A stretch of DNA of 41,438 nucleotides, from contig NZ_QCZI01000021.1 of NCBI RefSeq assembly GCF_003097635.1, positions 1 to 41,438 on the forward strand, given 5' to 3'. Under the pieces are notes generated by a model that was given only the letters and a program-made list of their open reading frames with translations, had not been told where the DNA came from and searched no databases. Each line of letters begins with the position of its first letter. Within the stretch, counting starts at the first letter, position 1. The stretch comes from Flavobacterium psychrotolerans. GTDB taxonomy: Bacteria; Bacteroidota; Bacteroidia; Flavobacteriales; Flavobacteriaceae. Both the position numbers and the translations under genes were made by a program. Positions 7,672 to 14,956 of the stretch are shown piece after piece.

Positions 7672-8628
7672 ATGAAAAAAGGAACTTTGGTAATTTCTTT
7701 GGATTTTGAATTGATTTGGGGTGTTTTTGACCATGTCTCCATTGTCGATAAAAAACAGTACTTTGACAACACTTTAAATGTAATTCCTAAAATTATCGAA
7801 AGCTTCGTTAAAAATGAAGTTAAAGCGACTTGGGCAACGGTAGGGATGTTATTCAATTGCAATTGGGAGGAATGGGAAGCGAACAGCCCCTTGAAAAAGC
7901 CGAGCTATACAAATACCCAATTAGATGCTTATAGTTATGGACATCTCCATAAAAATTTAGGTTTGAATCGGTTCTTTTTTGCGCCCAATATCATTCAAGA
8001 TTTGCAAAAGGCAGAAGGGCAGGAAGTAGGAACCCATACCTATTCGCATTACTACTGTTTGGAAGGAGGCCAAAATAAAGAACAATTTGAAGTGGATTTG
8101 GATACCGCCATTGCCTTGGCTAATAAATTTGGGATTTCCCTAAAATCGTTAGTTTTTCCCAGAAATCAATTCAATGCTGCTTATTTGGAATGTTGTGCTG
8201 AAAGAGGAATATCGTCTGTGCGTTCTAATCCCGATGTTTGGTATTGGGACACTTTAGCTCCTCAAACACTAGCCACAAAAGTTTTCCGTACTGCGGATGC
8301 CTACGTGCCATTAGGTGTAAAGTCCTATCCGAAAGACAGCCTGAAACAAAATAGCCCCTTAAGCCAGCCTTCAAGCCGGTTTTTGCGTCCGCAACATAAG
8401 CTTGAACTGCTTAATAGTTTACGATTAATTCGAATCAAAAACGAAATCATACACGCTGCCCGTAACGGTGAAATTTACCATTTGTGGTGGCATCCGCATA
8501 ACTTCGGGATAGATCCAGAAGGAGCTATGAAGACACTAAAATCCATATTGGAAGTCTATTCCTACTGTAAAAACACTTTCGGGATGGAAAGCAAAACCAT
8601 GGAGGAACTACAACGGGATGTGGAGTAA
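7672..8628 (+). CDS. Polysaccharide deacetylase (NodB homology) family protein
   Basis: A 318-residue protein of the carbohydrate esterase 4 (NodB) fold. Motif 1 is SLDFELIWG, with Asp11 and with Glu13 where many members have a second Asp. The metal-binding HxxxH motif is THTYSH, with His122 and His126. Later motifs are FPRNQFN (near 165) and LWWHPHNFG, with His274 and His276. No signal peptide is seen, so it probably acts in the cytoplasm or at the inner face on an N-acetylated sugar or precursor. It lies between two paralogous Wzy-like genes, with hairpin-repeat spacers on both sides, which suggests a cassette. The exact substrate is unknown. Confidence 0.85.
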   Translation: MKKGTLVISLDFELIWGVFDHVSIVDKKQYFDNTLNVIPKIIESFVKNEVKATWATVGMLFNCNWEEWEANSPLKKPSYTNTQLDAYSYGHLHKNLGLNRFFFAPNIIQDLQKAEGQEVGTHTYSHYYCLEGGQNKEQFEVDLDTAIALANKFGISLKSLVFPRNQFNAAYLECCAERGISSVRSNPDVWYWDTLAPQTLATKVFRTADAYVPLGVKSYPKDSLKQNSPLSQPSSRFLRPQHKLELLNSLRLIRIKNEIIHAARNGEIYHLWWHPHNFGIDPEGAMKTLKSILEVYSYCKNTFGMESKTMEELQRDVE

Positions 8629-8949
8629 TTATTTAAGATTTTTGATTAACGATTTTTGACCCGAGCGATAGCGAACTGGCGAAGCATTTCAGAATTTTTT
8701 AATATGACTATCCGTTACTTGTACCAAAATAAAAATTGGAACACGGATGACACGGATTTAAACCGATTTAAACGGATTTTCTTGTTTAATAATCAGCGAA
8801 AATCCACTCAATCTGTGTCATCTGCGTCCTAATTTACTTAATGGCATTAGTTGCAGATTGGTTCGTGGTAAAAAAACAATACCGACACTACTCAGGGTAG
8901 TACCATTATTTTAAATTTATAGTCCGGTTGATTTCTAAATAAATTAATT
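8629..8949. repeat. 321-base spacer with inverted repeat and common flavobacterial-style repeat words
   Basis: No gene is visible here. The spacer starts with a duplicated word GATTTTTGA(T/C) (8638-8659) and a stretch around 8660-8687 (CCGAGCGATAGCGAACTGGC) that reads like a dispersed repeat. It then has an inverted repeat: the left arm at 8739-8758 (contains ATGACACGGATT) and the right arm at 8810-8829 (contains AATCTGTGTCAT) pair in 16 of 20 positions. The 51-base loop has further direct repeats of CGGATTT and ACCGATTT type. These look like non-coding dispersed hairpins, not regulatory sites. The TTG-started gene downstream has no clear promoter. Confidence 0.65.
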
Positions 8950-10050
8950 TTGAATATAATCAAACGCCTTAGTTTCTCGAAAATTTTTCAGAATCAATGG
9001 TTGAATCTCCTTTTTGTTTACCATTGTCTTTTTATTCTTTTGGCCTACTTTCTTCGAATCCACCGAGGCTATTCGGATGCACATCTGTATTGGGCACGGA
9101 GTTTTGACATTACTAAATATTCCTGGCTTTCTTTTGCAGATTACGGGACTACTTTCATGCTTTTTTTAAACTACCCGTTTATTAAAATGGGGCTTCCTTT
9201 TTGGTTTGGATTTTTACTGTATGGATTGGTTGGTTTTTGGAGCATTATCCTTTACATTAAATGGATTCATCTGGTTTTAGGAAAACAACTCCTCATTCGA
9301 GGAATTAATATTCTTCCCATTTTTTATTTTTTGCCCAATCTGCATTATTGGACGGCTGGTTTAGGAAAAGAACCCTTGATTTTTTTTGGATTGGTTTCTG
9401 TTTTTTATGCTATGGCTTCCCGTGCTTATATCACATTCAGTAGTCTTATGGGGGGTATTCTCCTTTTGATTCTCCGTCCCCACGTGGCCATGATGTTGCT
9501 TTCAGCTCTTGTTTTGGTTTTTGTTTTCAATGAAGAATACAGTTTAAAAAGACGTGTGGCGGTGGCTTCAGTAGCTCTTTCCTTTTTTTTAACGCTCTTG
9601 TACATGGTCTTTCAAATCACCCATATCCGGCATTGGAATTGGGAACGCATCCTCTATTTTAATGCCTATTCCATAGAGTCTTTCCGGCATTCCGGTTCTT
9701 ATGTTCCTATGTTGGAATACTCTTTGCCGTATCAATTGTTCTCCTTCTATTTTAGGCCTTTGTTTTTTGATGCTAATTCCCTGTTTCAACACTTGGCGAG
9801 TGTCGAAAATGTTTTTGTTTTTGCGATTCATCTTTTGGGGATTTTATTTGCCCTTCGCGATTATAAAAAAATCCATTATCCGCAATGGGTTAAAATGGTC
9901 TTTCTATTTACATTGATTTGTGGGCTTTTGTATGTGCAACGGTATGCCAATTTGGGTATTTTTATGCGTACCAAAATGATGTTTCAGCCTTTTACTTTAA
10001 TTGCTTTGCTATTCATAATCAAACAGGGTAAGCCTTTTAAGAACACATAA
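8950..10050 (+). CDS. Wzy/EpsG-like polytopic membrane protein, copy 2 (putative polysaccharide polymerase)
   Basis: A 366-residue protein with about ten hydrophobic helices, paralogous to the protein at 6170-7369. Shared blocks are LPNLHYWTAGLGKEPLIF, LRPHVAMM, FRPLFFDAN followed by SVENVFVF, and ANLGIFMRTKMM. It lacks part of the large polar loop of copy 1. The start is a TTG at 8950: the frame is closed by a TGA at 8929-8931, and no in-frame ATG occurs before the conserved region, so the N-terminus is uncertain. A polymerase role is inferred from topology and context. Two such proteins could make different linkages, or one may be redundant. Confidence 0.66.
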   Translation: MNIIKRLSFSKIFQNQWLNLLFVYHCLFILLAYFLRIHRGYSDAHLYWARSFDITKYSWLSFADYGTTFMLFLNYPFIKMGLPFWFGFLLYGLVGFWSIILYIKWIHLVLGKQLLIRGINILPIFYFLPNLHYWTAGLGKEPLIFFGLVSVFYAMASRAYITFSSLMGGILLLILRPHVAMMLLSALVLVFVFNEEYSLKRRVAVASVALSFFLTLLYMVFQITHIRHWNWERILYFNAYSIESFRHSGSYVPMLEYSLPYQLFSFYFRPLFFDANSLFQHLASVENVFVFAIHLLGILFALRDYKKIHYPQWVKMVFLFTLICGLLYVQRYANLGIFMRTKMMFQPFTLIALLFIIKQGKPFKNT

Positions 10051-10057
10051 AACTTGA

Positions 10058-10221
10058 ACCACAAAGAAACACAGAAAAAAAACAATAGTTTATTAAGGAA
10101 TTATAGTCGTTTCACTTTCTCATGGTTATGACCTGAAACCAAAGACCGAACAGATAAAGTAAATCTATCCAAAAGTGAAACTTTCTTTTAGTATCTTACA
10201 AAATCTATGTATTTATGTGGT
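10058..10221. repeat. Weak hairpin repeat related to 7491-7624
   Basis: The left arm ACCACAAAGAAACACAG (10058-10074) pairs with the right arm CTATGTATTTATGTGGT (10205-10221) in 13 of 17 positions. The arms share the ACCACA(T/A)A start with the element at 7491-7624. It occupies most of the 239-base spacer before the next glycosyltransferase. Nothing coding is seen here. Confidence 0.6.
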
Positions 10222-10289
10222 AAAAAAACAAAAAACAATTTGTACCTAATTTCAAAAAAGGGTTTACCCTGTCTTAGTCCCAAATCCAC

Positions 10290-11438
10290 ATGACAAAACA
10301 AAAAATTGTACGCATCACCACGGTTCCCATTTCATTGGAAAAATTACTTTCCGGACAACTCCGCTATATGAGTTCGTTTTATGAGGTAATTGCTATTTCT
10401 TCGGAACGGGGAAAATTAGAAAAGCTTGGGAAATCTCAAGGGGTTGCCGTATTTCCACTCGAAATGACCCGAAGAATTACGCCTCTGTATGATTTATTTG
10501 CGGTTATTCGGTTGTATTTGTTTTTAAGAAAAACGAAACCTTATATTGTTCATACCCATACCCCAAAAGCTGGGATTGTAGGAATGGTAGCCGCGAGATT
10601 AGCGGGAGTGCCCCATCGTTTGCATACCGTTGCCGGTTTGCCTTTGCTGGAAGTTAGTGGTTCTAAAAGAAAATTACTTAACTGGGTTGAGCAATTTACT
10701 TACCGTTGTGCCACGAATGTTTATCCCAATTCTTTTGGTTTGATGGATATCATTCTCGCCCATGATTTTTGTGCTCCCGAGAAATTGAACGTATTAGCGA
10801 ATGGCAGTTCCAATGGCATTGATACTTCCCATTTTAGTCCTTCGTTGTTTACAGCTGCACAAAATTCGATCTTAAAAGAGCAGTTGGGTATCCCGTCGGA
10901 TGCTTTTGTATTTGTTTTTGTTGGGAGGTTGGTTAAAGATAAAGGAATTAATGAAATGGTTGTGGCTTTCGAGCTTTTGCAAAAAGACAACCCAACTGTG
11001 CACTTGCTTTTAGTGGGGGATTATGAAAGCGATTTGGATCCTTTGTCTTCCTCTACTTTGGAAAGCATCCACAACAATCCTTTCCTACATGCCGTAGGTT
11101 TTCAAAATGACGTTAGACCTTATTTGGCCCTTTCCAATGTATTGGTATTTCCGAGTTACCGAGAAGGTTTTCCTAATGGGGTTTTGCAAGCCGGAGCCAT
11201 GGGGTTGCCTTGTGTCGTGTCGGACATTAATGGCTGTAATGAAATCATTGCGGATGATATTAATGGATTGATCATCCCGGTAAAGGACGCCTTGGCTCTC
11301 TATAATGCCATGAAACGTCTTGCCACGGATTCCGATTTACTAGCTAAAATGCGACTGCATGCCCGATCTTTGATTGTTTCCCGATATGAACAAGAAGTGG
11401 TTTGGAATGCCATTTTGGAAACGTATCGGAGTTTGTGA
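10290..11438 (+). CDS. Glycosyltransferase family 4, PglA-like
   Basis: A 382-residue GT-B enzyme. HTHTPKAGIVGMVAARLAG and PHRLHTVAGLPLLE (about residues 90-125) and the donor-site block REGFPNGVLQAGAMGLP are typical of the GT4 subgroup that includes PglA. The second Glu of the EX7E motif is Gln here (Glu292 and Gln300), which I believe is normal for this subgroup. PglA adds the second sugar to undecaprenyl-linked bacillosamine. The next + strand genes are the PglC, PglD and PglE homologues, so adding the second sugar is a reasonable guess. An orphan minus-strand gene lies between. Confidence 0.82.
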   Translation: MTKQKIVRITTVPISLEKLLSGQLRYMSSFYEVIAISSERGKLEKLGKSQGVAVFPLEMTRRITPLYDLFAVIRLYLFLRKTKPYIVHTHTPKAGIVGMVAARLAGVPHRLHTVAGLPLLEVSGSKRKLLNWVEQFTYRCATNVYPNSFGLMDIILAHDFCAPEKLNVLANGSSNGIDTSHFSPSLFTAAQNSILKEQLGIPSDAFVFVFVGRLVKDKGINEMVVAFELLQKDNPTVHLLLVGDYESDLDPLSSSTLESIHNNPFLHAVGFQNDVRPYLALSNVLVFPSYREGFPNGVLQAGAMGLPCVVSDINGCNEIIADDINGLIIPVKDALALYNAMKRLATDSDLLAKMRLHARSLIVSRYEQEVVWNAILETYRSL

Positions 11439-11555
11439 TGGATTCGTATTTACTTTAGGTAGGATATTTCTTTAACAACTATTAGGCTTTTAACCTCATC
11501 TTGTTCCTTCGTAGGAGAAACAATTTTGGACCTCCTTATAGATCTTTTTTAAACT

Positions 11556-12311
11556 TTAGGGAATCACCACTATCAGTGTTACTGTATTGTACTTTCTTTT
11601 TAGGGGGATTGTTCTTTTTTTGTCCTTGATGGAAAAGCCGATAAAAAGATAGACCATTTGGAGGTTATTTCCCTCTGGGATTTCTAGTTTTAAGTCGATA
11701 TCTATTTTAATCGCTTCTTTTGGATAGGTTATTTCTTCGCTGTAAGTGGTGTTGAAGGTGTTTTCTTTGTAATTCCAATTGGTTCTTGCAACCGCCAGAT
11801 GTACCTGATTTGCCAGTTCCGGCCAGTCTAACAGTTTTAAAGGGTTGAATTTTGGGATTTTGAAAATCCCCTCTTGATTTTCCCAAATCCATTTTGTTTT
11901 TAAAACGTTAGAAAGGGGTCTGAGTTTGTTGCCCTCAAAACCCACAAATTGTAGTTTTCCCTCTGGGGTATCAATTCCATTGGCTACCGTTCTTTTTCCT
12001 TGTTCATTGCCCGTGTCTTCTTGTAGAATTTCAAATAACAGTTTGTTTGCCCTTCCTGCAAAACTTCCATCTTTTGCCCGAAGGTTGAACTGGTTGGCAA
12101 GCATTCGAAATTGCACGCCTACCTTGGCACAATGACCAAACTCTGTTCCTTGGTTCCTTATTTTTTGGAAAACCGGGTTGGATCTAAATTCCTTGGACGA
12201 AACACCCGTTTTGCCTTTCATCCTTACCCTATTGATGTCATTTTCGTCGATGTAGAAGTTAAGATCTTCTAAGGTACCCACTATTTTGAAAGGTGCAATC
12301 ACTTTTGCCAT
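11556..12311 (-). CDS. Conserved hypothetical protein, unrecognised family
   Basis: A 251-residue protein on the opposite strand to its neighbours; I cannot assign a function. The N-terminus MAKVIAPFKIVGTLEDLNFY is followed by a basic part (RMKGKTGVSSKEF, about residues 31-43), a helical middle (about 45-100) and a C-terminal half rich in alternating polar and hydrophobic residues, suggesting beta-strands. No signal peptide or transmembrane helix is obvious. I have an impression of similar proteins in flavobacterial genomes, which cannot be checked here. A TATCTTTA box on the minus strand (12338-12345) lies 26 bases before the start and could be its own promoter. It interrupts the run of + strand glycan genes and may have been inserted. 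Confidence 0.7.
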   Translation of the reverse strand: MAKVIAPFKIVGTLEDLNFYIDENDINRVRMKGKTGVSSKEFRSNPVFQKIRNQGTEFGHCAKVGVQFRMLANQFNLRAKDGSFAGRANKLLFEILQEDTGNEQGKRTVANGIDTPEGKLQFVGFEGNKLRPLSNVLKTKWIWENQEGIFKIPKFNPLKLLDWPELANQVHLAVARTNWNYKENTFNTTYSEEITYPKEAIKIDIDLKLEIPEGNNLQMVYLFIGFSIKDKKRTIPLKRKYNTVTLIVVIP

Positions 12312-12493
12312 ATTGTTTTCAATCTAAAAATCAGGACTAAAGATACGTTTTTTTTCATTTGGGTTTTATTGGTTCCAAAAAGTTTATTAGGCTCTTTCAC
12401 ATCATTTCTGTTGTTCCGTTTCTATCCTTAAAAAGGAATAAATACGATTTTCGGAAATTATTAAAGCTTTATACTAGTTCCATAAATTATTAT

Positions 12494-12501
12494 TAGCTTT
12501 G
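12494..12501 (+). promoter_or_regulatory. Candidate -7 promoter box TAGCTTTG before pglC
   Basis: Matches the Bacteroidota TAnnTTTG -7 consensus and ends 23 bases before the pglC ATG, after an interruption by a minus-strand gene. No clear TTG -33 element is seen at the usual distance, so this is a moderate candidate only. Confidence 0.45.
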
Positions 12502-12524
12502 ACCCATACTAAGAACGAAAAGGA

Positions 12525-13127
12525 ATGTACAAAAATTACCTTAAAAGAATTGCGGATTTTACTGCCTCCTTGTTGGGTTTTATTATTTTATTGCCGGTTT
12601 TACTTGTCGTTACAATACTGTTGTATTTTGCCAATAATGGAAAACCGTTTTTCTTTCAGCTCCGACCTGGTAAGGGCGGAAAAATCTTTACCATCATCAA
12701 GTTTAAAACCATGAACGATGCAAGGGATTTAAACGGAGTCCTGCTGTCTGATGCCCTCCGACTCACAAAAGTGGGTGCTATTGTTCGAAAAACCTCTTTA
12801 GATGAAATTCCACAATTGCTTAATGTATTAAAAGGGGATATGAGTATTATAGGGCCGCGCCCCTTGCTAACCCACTATTTGCATTTGTACAGTGCTTTTC
12901 AAAATCGCCGTCATGAAGTTAAACCGGGCATTACGGGTTGGGCACAAGTTAACGGAAGAAATGCCATTTCTTGGGATGAAAAATTTGAATATGATGTTTG
13001 GTATGTCGATCATCTTTCTTTTGCCTTGGATTTAAAAATACTGTTTAAAACGATACAAAAAGTGGTTGTCAGCGAAGGCATTAATGCCGCTAATTCCTCT
13101 ACTATAGAACCTTTTAATGGAAACTAA
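12525..13127 (+). CDS. pglC: PglC-like phosphoglycosyl transferase (initiating enzyme)
   Basis: A 200-residue monotopic phosphoglycosyl transferase, the minimal PglC-sized form. One re-entrant hydrophobic helix lies at residues 13-35. The catalytic dyad is TSLDEIPQL, with Asp93 and Glu94, the same numbering as in characterised PglC. KGDMSIIGPRPLL and PGITGWAQVNGRN are the other family motifs. It moves a phospho-sugar, most likely phospho-N,N'-diacetylbacillosamine, from UDP to undecaprenyl phosphate and so starts each repeat unit. It overlaps pglD by 11 bases. A purine-rich AAAAGG precedes the ATG. The substrate is inferred from the pglD, pglE and pglF neighbours. Confidence 0.9.
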   Translation: MYKNYLKRIADFTASLLGFIILLPVLLVVTILLYFANNGKPFFFQLRPGKGGKIFTIIKFKTMNDARDLNGVLLSDALRLTKVGAIVRKTSLDEIPQLLNVLKGDMSIIGPRPLLTHYLHLYSAFQNRRHEVKPGITGWAQVNGRNAISWDEKFEYDVWYVDHLSFALDLKILFKTIQKVVVSEGINAANSSTIEPFNGN

Positions 13128-13737
13128 AGTCACTCTATTTGGCGCAAGCGGCCATTGCAAAGTCATTATTGATATTTTACATACCAATCGTGTAACCGTA
13201 GCTTTGATTGTTGATGATAATCCTCTTACTACCTGTATTGTAGGACAAAAAGTAGTCCATTCCAGTGCCGTAGATTTCAACCATTTGAATCCATTGATTT
13301 TATCGATTGGGAATAACAGCACCCGAAAGATGCTCTCCGAGAAGTTCAAAGGCCCTTTTGCCCGAGCGATCCATTCCAAGGCCATTGTTTCAAATTATGC
13401 CACTATTGGAGAAGGGACGGTTATTATGGCCGGAGCTATTGTCAATCCTGATGCCACAATCGGAAAACATTGCATCATTAATACCGGAGCCGTTATTGAG
13501 CATGACTGTATTATCCGGGATTTTGCACATATTTCGCCAAATGCTGCACTCGCGGGTGGGGTTGAAGTTGGAGAAGGATCACAAATCGGTATTGGAGCAT
13601 CTGTAATTCAAGGAATAAAAATAGGAAATTGGGTTACAATTGGTGCTGGAACCGTACTTGTTAAAGATGTTCCAGATTTTGCAGTTGTAGTAGGGATTCC
13701 CGGGAAAATAATAAAATACAATAAAGAAAATGACTAA
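13117..13737 (+). CDS. pglD: PglD-like UDP-4-amino-sugar N-acetyltransferase
   Basis: A 206-residue acetyltransferase. Residues 1-80 form the nucleotide-sugar binding domain, starting TLFGASGHCKVIIDIL. Residues 85-200 are a left-handed beta-helix of hexapeptide repeats (ATIGEG, ATIGKH, VEVGEG and so on). The catalytic histidine candidate is His129 in IEHDC, with His138 close by, matching the His pair of PglD. It acetylates the 4-amino group of UDP-2-acetamido-4-amino-trideoxyglucose to give UDP-diNAcBac. It overlaps pglC by 11 bases and pglE by 8 bases. The motifs and tight gene order make this assignment strong. Confidence 0.9.
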   Translation: METKVTLFGASGHCKVIIDILHTNRVTVALIVDDNPLTTCIVGQKVVHSSAVDFNHLNPLILSIGNNSTRKMLSEKFKGPFARAIHSKAIVSNYATIGEGTVIMAGAIVNPDATIGKHCIINTGAVIEHDCIIRDFAHISPNAALAGGVEVGEGSQIGIGASVIQGIKIGNWVTIGAGTVLVKDVPDFAVVVGIPGKIIKYNKEND

Positions 13738-14866
13738 TTCTAAAATTTGGCTTTCCTCCCCTCATATGGGAGGAGGTGAACAAAAATTCGTGCAAGAGGC
13801 TTTTGATACCAATTGGGTTGCTCCTTTGGGGCCTAATGTCACTGGATTTGAACAGGATCTGGCGCAGTATATCAAAGGAGACATTCATGTTGCCGCTTTA
13901 AGTTCCGGTACTGCAGCCCTCCACTTGGGACTGATTTTGTTGGGCGTAACATCAGGAGATGAAGTTATTTGTCAAAGTTTTACCTTTTCGGCTTCGGCAA
14001 ATCCGATTCTTTATCAAGGAGCCATTCCGGTGTTTGTAGATAGTGAGCCGGAAACATGGAATATTTGTCCGATTGCACTAGAAGAAGCTATTGTTGACCG
14101 AATTGCGAAAGGTAAAAAACCGAAAGCGATTATTGCGGTGCATCTTTATGGTATGCCGTTTCAAGTTGAGGCCATTAGTGCCATTGCCCACCGCTATGAG
14201 ATTCCTATTTTAGAGGATAGTGCTGAAGCATTAGGAAGTACCTTTAAAGGAAAAAAATGTGGCACTTTTGGCACTTTTGGCGTTTTGTCTTTTAATGGAA
14301 ATAAAATCATCACCACATCTGGAGGAGGCGCATTAGTGGCCCCTACAAAAGAGCTGAAAGAAAAGGCCGTTTTTTTTGCTACACAATCCAGAGATCCCGC
14401 ACCCCATTATCAGCATTCGGAAATTGGTTACAATTATAGAATGAGTAATATATGTGCCGGAATTGGACGAGGACAAATGGAGGTTCTAGCTGCCCATGTT
14501 GCTTTACGAAGAAGCATGCATGATTTTTATGTTGATTATTTTGCGAATATTGACGGGGTTGCCGTCTTTTGCGAGCCTAACACTGATTATTGTTCCAATC
14601 ACTGGTTGACTGCGCTAGTAGTAGACCCTTACAAAACCAATGGAAAAACCAGAGAAGATTTACGATTGGCACTGGAACAAGTTGATATTGAAAGTCGACC
14701 TTTGTGGAAGCCCATGCATCTACAGCCCCTTTTTGAAAGGTATCCCTACTATGGAGGTACAGTTGCAGAACACTTGTTTGAAAATGGTTTGTGTCTGCCT
14801 TCCGGATCCAATTTAGAAGAATGCGACAGAATTCGACTTCAGGAGGCTCTAGATGGATTTTTTTAA
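13730..14866 (+). CDS. pglE: PglE-like sugar aminotransferase (DegT/DnrJ/EryC1/StrS family)
   Basis: A 378-residue PLP enzyme. The cofactor lysine is Lys192 in SFNGNKIITTSGGG. Other family marks are LSSGTAALHLGL (about 58-69), VHLYGMPFQVE (about 137-147) and LEDSAEALGS (about 161-170). It moves an amino group, usually from glutamate, to C4 of the UDP-4-keto-6-deoxy-GlcNAc made by PglF. The N-terminal sequence WLSSPHMGGGEQKF is typical of PglE and LegC enzymes. It overlaps pglD by 8 bases. PglE and LegC do equivalent chemistry, so this enzyme could feed both bacillosamine and legionaminic acid. Confidence 0.9.
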   Translation: MTNSKIWLSSPHMGGGEQKFVQEAFDTNWVAPLGPNVTGFEQDLAQYIKGDIHVAALSSGTAALHLGLILLGVTSGDEVICQSFTFSASANPILYQGAIPVFVDSEPETWNICPIALEEAIVDRIAKGKKPKAIIAVHLYGMPFQVEAISAIAHRYEIPILEDSAEALGSTFKGKKCGTFGTFGVLSFNGNKIITTSGGGALVAPTKELKEKAVFFATQSRDPAPHYQHSEIGYNYRMSNICAGIGRGQMEVLAAHVALRRSMHDFYVDYFANIDGVAVFCEPNTDYCSNHWLTALVVDPYKTNGKTREDLRLALEQVDIESRPLWKPMHLQPLFERYPYYGGTVAEHLFENGLCLPSGSNLEECDRIRLQEALDGFF

Positions 14867-14914
14867 TACCTCTACATTTTTCTTAAAAAAGGAACGTTAT
14901 ATCCGGTAAAGTCG

Positions 14915-14922
14915 TAATTTTG
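14915..14922 (+). promoter_or_regulatory. Candidate -7 promoter box TAATTTTG before pglF
   Basis: Matches TAnnTTTG in the 90-base gap between pglE and the likely pglF ATG at 14957. No good -33 TTG is seen. It could allow extra transcription of pglF apart from pglC-pglE. Confidence 0.4.
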
Positions 14923-14956
14923 CCAAAATTTAAATCCATTGACCAATACCACTAAA

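Noticed and set aside
7450..7862. Minus-strand open frames over the hairpin spacer and the start of the deacetylase gene
   Set aside because: They read through the inverted repeat and the antisense of a well-supported gene; no family motif.
12499..12714. A + strand open frame overlapping the start of pglC in another frame
   Set aside because: It ignores the clear PglC protein, and its sequence is Cys/Leu-rich with no motif.
14939..14956. TTG start for pglF six codons upstream of the ATG
   Set aside because: The ATG at 14957 is in frame and stronger, and the extra residues (MTNTTK) add no family sequence.
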